The translations under genes and the position numbers were made by a program. This document shows, one piece after another, positions 5,700 through 6,710 of a stretch of DNA of 6,710 bases. The notes beneath the pieces are model-generated. The model had not been told where the DNA came from. It saw nothing but the letters and a program-made list of their open reading frames with translations, and searched no databases. Location of the stretch: contig DASVGY010000192.1 of assembly GCA_036379295.1 (NCBI GenBank), positions 1 to 6,710 on the forward strand. Reading direction: 5' to 3'. Positions within the stretch are counted from its first letter, which is position 1. Each line of letters begins with the position of its first letter. Origin of the DNA: Pseudopedobacter sp036379295. GTDB taxonomy: Bacteria; Bacteroidota; Bacteroidia; Sphingobacteriales; Sphingobacteriaceae.

Positions 5700-5812
5700 C
5701 CTCAACCCCTCCGCCAATGGCGAAGGGGAGATAGGACGTGAATATTTATATTATTTTTTATTAAGATAGCAGATCCACCATAACTCCTCTCCTTCGGAGA
5801 GGTTGGGTGAGG
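5700..5812. repeat. Paired GC-rich hairpin repeat between rpsB and tsf
   Basis: Two hairpins lie at the ends of a 113-bp segment. The left one has arms CCCCTCCGCC (5706-5715) and GGCGAAGGGG (5719-5728) with a 3-nt loop. The right one has arms CCTCTCC (5786-5792) and GGAGAGG (5796-5802) with loop TTC. The outer ends are inverted copies of one theme: CCTCAACCC at left and GGGTGAGG (5805-5812) at right. The middle is AT-rich. No T run follows either stem on the minus strand, so these are not simple terminators. The form fits the short dispersed intergenic repeats of this phylum and looks like an insertion within the rpsB-tsf operon, beginning 3 nt after the rpsB stop. Confidence 0.72.
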
Positions 5813-5815
5813 CTT

Positions 5816-6679
5816 TTATTCTCCTTTTGCTTCTTCAGCAGCAACTTCTTGAGTTACTGGAGTTCCAGCATCAGCAGTTTTACGAGTTCTTTTACCCGCT
5901 TCTGCCGGAGCTTTTTCATCTTTTGCTTCTGGAGCGTCAACTTTTGCTTTCTCGGCAGCAGCTTCTTTATCGCTTTCAGCATCTTTCTCTTGCTTACGCT
6001 CTTCTAAACCTTCGTTAATCGCGTCAATAATGATACTGGTGATTAAAGAGATAGATTTAGTAGCATCATCGTTAGCCGGGATAGGGAAATCGATGTTAGA
6101 AGGGTCAGAGTTAGTATCCACCATTGCAAAAGTTGGGATATTTAACTTTAAAGCCTCAGTTACAGCGATATGCTCTTTTTTAACATCTATTAAAAATAAA
6201 GCAGCTGGCAAGCGGTTTAAATCAGCAATACCTCCTAAAAGGCTTTCTAATTTGACACGCTCACGCTGAATCATTAATTTTTCTTTTTTAGAAAGCACAT
6301 CGTAAGTACCGTCTTTAGTCATCTTGTCGATGTTTGTCATCTTCTTGATAGACTTACGAACGGTAGCAAAGTTGGTTAACATACCACCTAACCATCTTTC
6401 GGTTACAAACGGCATATTTACAGATTTTGCGTACTCTGCAACGATGTCTTTAGCTTGCTTCTTTGTAGAAACAAATAATACTTTACGACCGCTTTTAACA
6501 ATTTGTTTGATAGCAGAAGCTGCTTCCTCAACACGTGTTAAAGTTTTGTTTAAGTCGATAATGTGAATTCCGTTACGCTCCATAAAAATATATTGAGCCA
6601 TTTTCGGATTCCACTTGCGGGTAAGGTGACCAAAATGTACACCTGCATCCAATAAGTCCTGATAAGTTGTTCTTGCCAT
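5816..6679 (-). CDS. rpsB: 30S ribosomal protein S2 (uS2)
   Basis: S2 is an essential late-assembling protein of the small ribosomal subunit. The frame starts with ATG at 6679 and gives 287 residues. Family signatures are clear: GVHFGHLTRKWNPKM (13-27), FMERNGIHIIDLNKTL (32-47), TERWLGGMLTNF (93-104), MIQRERVKLESLLGGI (136-151) and VDTNSDPSNIDFPIPANDDA (187-206). The globular domain ends near residue 228. Residues 229-287 are an added low-complexity tail rich in Glu, Lys and Ala, which makes the protein about 45 residues longer than the 241-residue E. coli S2. A strong Shine-Dalgarno sequence precedes the start. tsf follows on the same strand after the hairpin repeat, and a terminator closes the unit. 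Confidence 0.98.
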   Translation of the reverse strand: MARTTYQDLLDAGVHFGHLTRKWNPKMAQYIFMERNGIHIIDLNKTLTRVEEAASAIKQIVKSGRKVLFVSTKKQAKDIVAEYAKSVNMPFVTERWLGGMLTNFATVRKSIKKMTNIDKMTKDGTYDVLSKKEKLMIQRERVKLESLLGGIADLNRLPAALFLIDVKKEHIAVTEALKLNIPTFAMVDTNSDPSNIDFPIPANDDATKSISLITSIIIDAINEGLEERKQEKDAESDKEAAAEKAKVDAPEAKDEKAPAEAGKRTRKTADAGTPVTQEVAAEEAKGE

Positions 6680-6686
6680 TGTCTTG

Positions 6687-6692
6687 TCCTCC
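6687..6692 (-). promoter_or_regulatory. rpsB: Strong Shine-Dalgarno site of rpsB
   Basis: The minus strand reads GGAGGA, 7 nt before the rpsB ATG. This supports the chosen start. It is notable because strong Shine-Dalgarno sites are uncommon in Bacteroidota, and none of the other starts seen in full here has one at a good distance. Confidence 0.75.
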
Positions 6693-6710
6693 GAATATTA
6701 ACGTTTACTG

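Noticed and set aside
5682..5717. Longer EF-Ts with a TTG start at 5717
   Set aside because: The extra 12 codons run through the repeat hairpin and do not resemble EF-Ts; the ATG at 5681 gives the expected N-terminus.
5786..5802. Right-hand hairpin as intrinsic terminator of rpsB
   Set aside because: No T run follows the stem on the minus strand, the only strong terminator lies after tsf, and the hairpin has a related partner 70 bp away, pointing to a repeat element.
5803..6018. Plus-strand Leu/Gln/Phe-rich frames opposite the S2 tail
   Set aside because: They are the antisense of the Ala/Glu/Lys-rich S2 tail codons, which explains their odd composition.

Overview
The window looks like a chromosomal piece of a Bacteroidota genome, probably Sphingobacteriaceae (Pedobacter-like). 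The evidence is a SusC/RagA-type TonB-dependent receptor with the typical plug motifs, Bacteroidota-style promoters (TTG, about 21 nt, then TAnnTTTG), AT-rich spacers, and an rpsB-tsf pair whose sequences fit this phylum. The genus is inferred from general resemblance, not from a search.

Layout: (1) 1-836, minus strand: the N-terminal 278 residues of a SusC-family outer-membrane nutrient receptor, cut by the window edge. (2) 837-1221: a 385-bp regulatory spacer with two identical perfect 12-bp palindromes (GGGAACGTTCCC), 33 bp apart, which look like LacI-family operators. (3) 1222-2238, minus strand: a full-length LacI-family regulator directly upstream of the receptor and in the same orientation. 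(4) 2239-2403: a divergent promoter region with a good promoter core on each side and a palindrome over the rightward promoter. (5) 2404-4409, plus strand: a two-gene operon, a PadR-family repressor overlapping by 4 nt a 548-residue PspC-domain membrane protein, closed by a hairpin terminator. (6) 4465-4758: no gene, but a roughly 220-bp segment bounded by imperfect inverted repeats, possibly a small non-autonomous mobile element. (7) 4759-6679, minus strand: rpsB then tsf (ribosomal protein S2 and elongation factor Ts), ending in a strong intrinsic terminator. The two genes are separated by a 113-bp element made of two GC-rich hairpins in inverted arrangement.

Three functional units are present. 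The first is a carbohydrate- or glycan-uptake locus (LacI regulator plus SusC, with SusD and enzymes presumably beyond the left edge), whose receptor lacks an STN domain and so fits repressor control better than sigma/anti-sigma control. The second is a probably self-regulated envelope-stress unit (PadR-PspC) whose PadR transcript is predicted to be leaderless. The third is core translation machinery. I see no CRISPR array, tRNA, rRNA, transposase or defence island. No wholly new system is evident; the least described items are the PadR-PspC unit with its overlapping operators and the two intergenic repeat elements.
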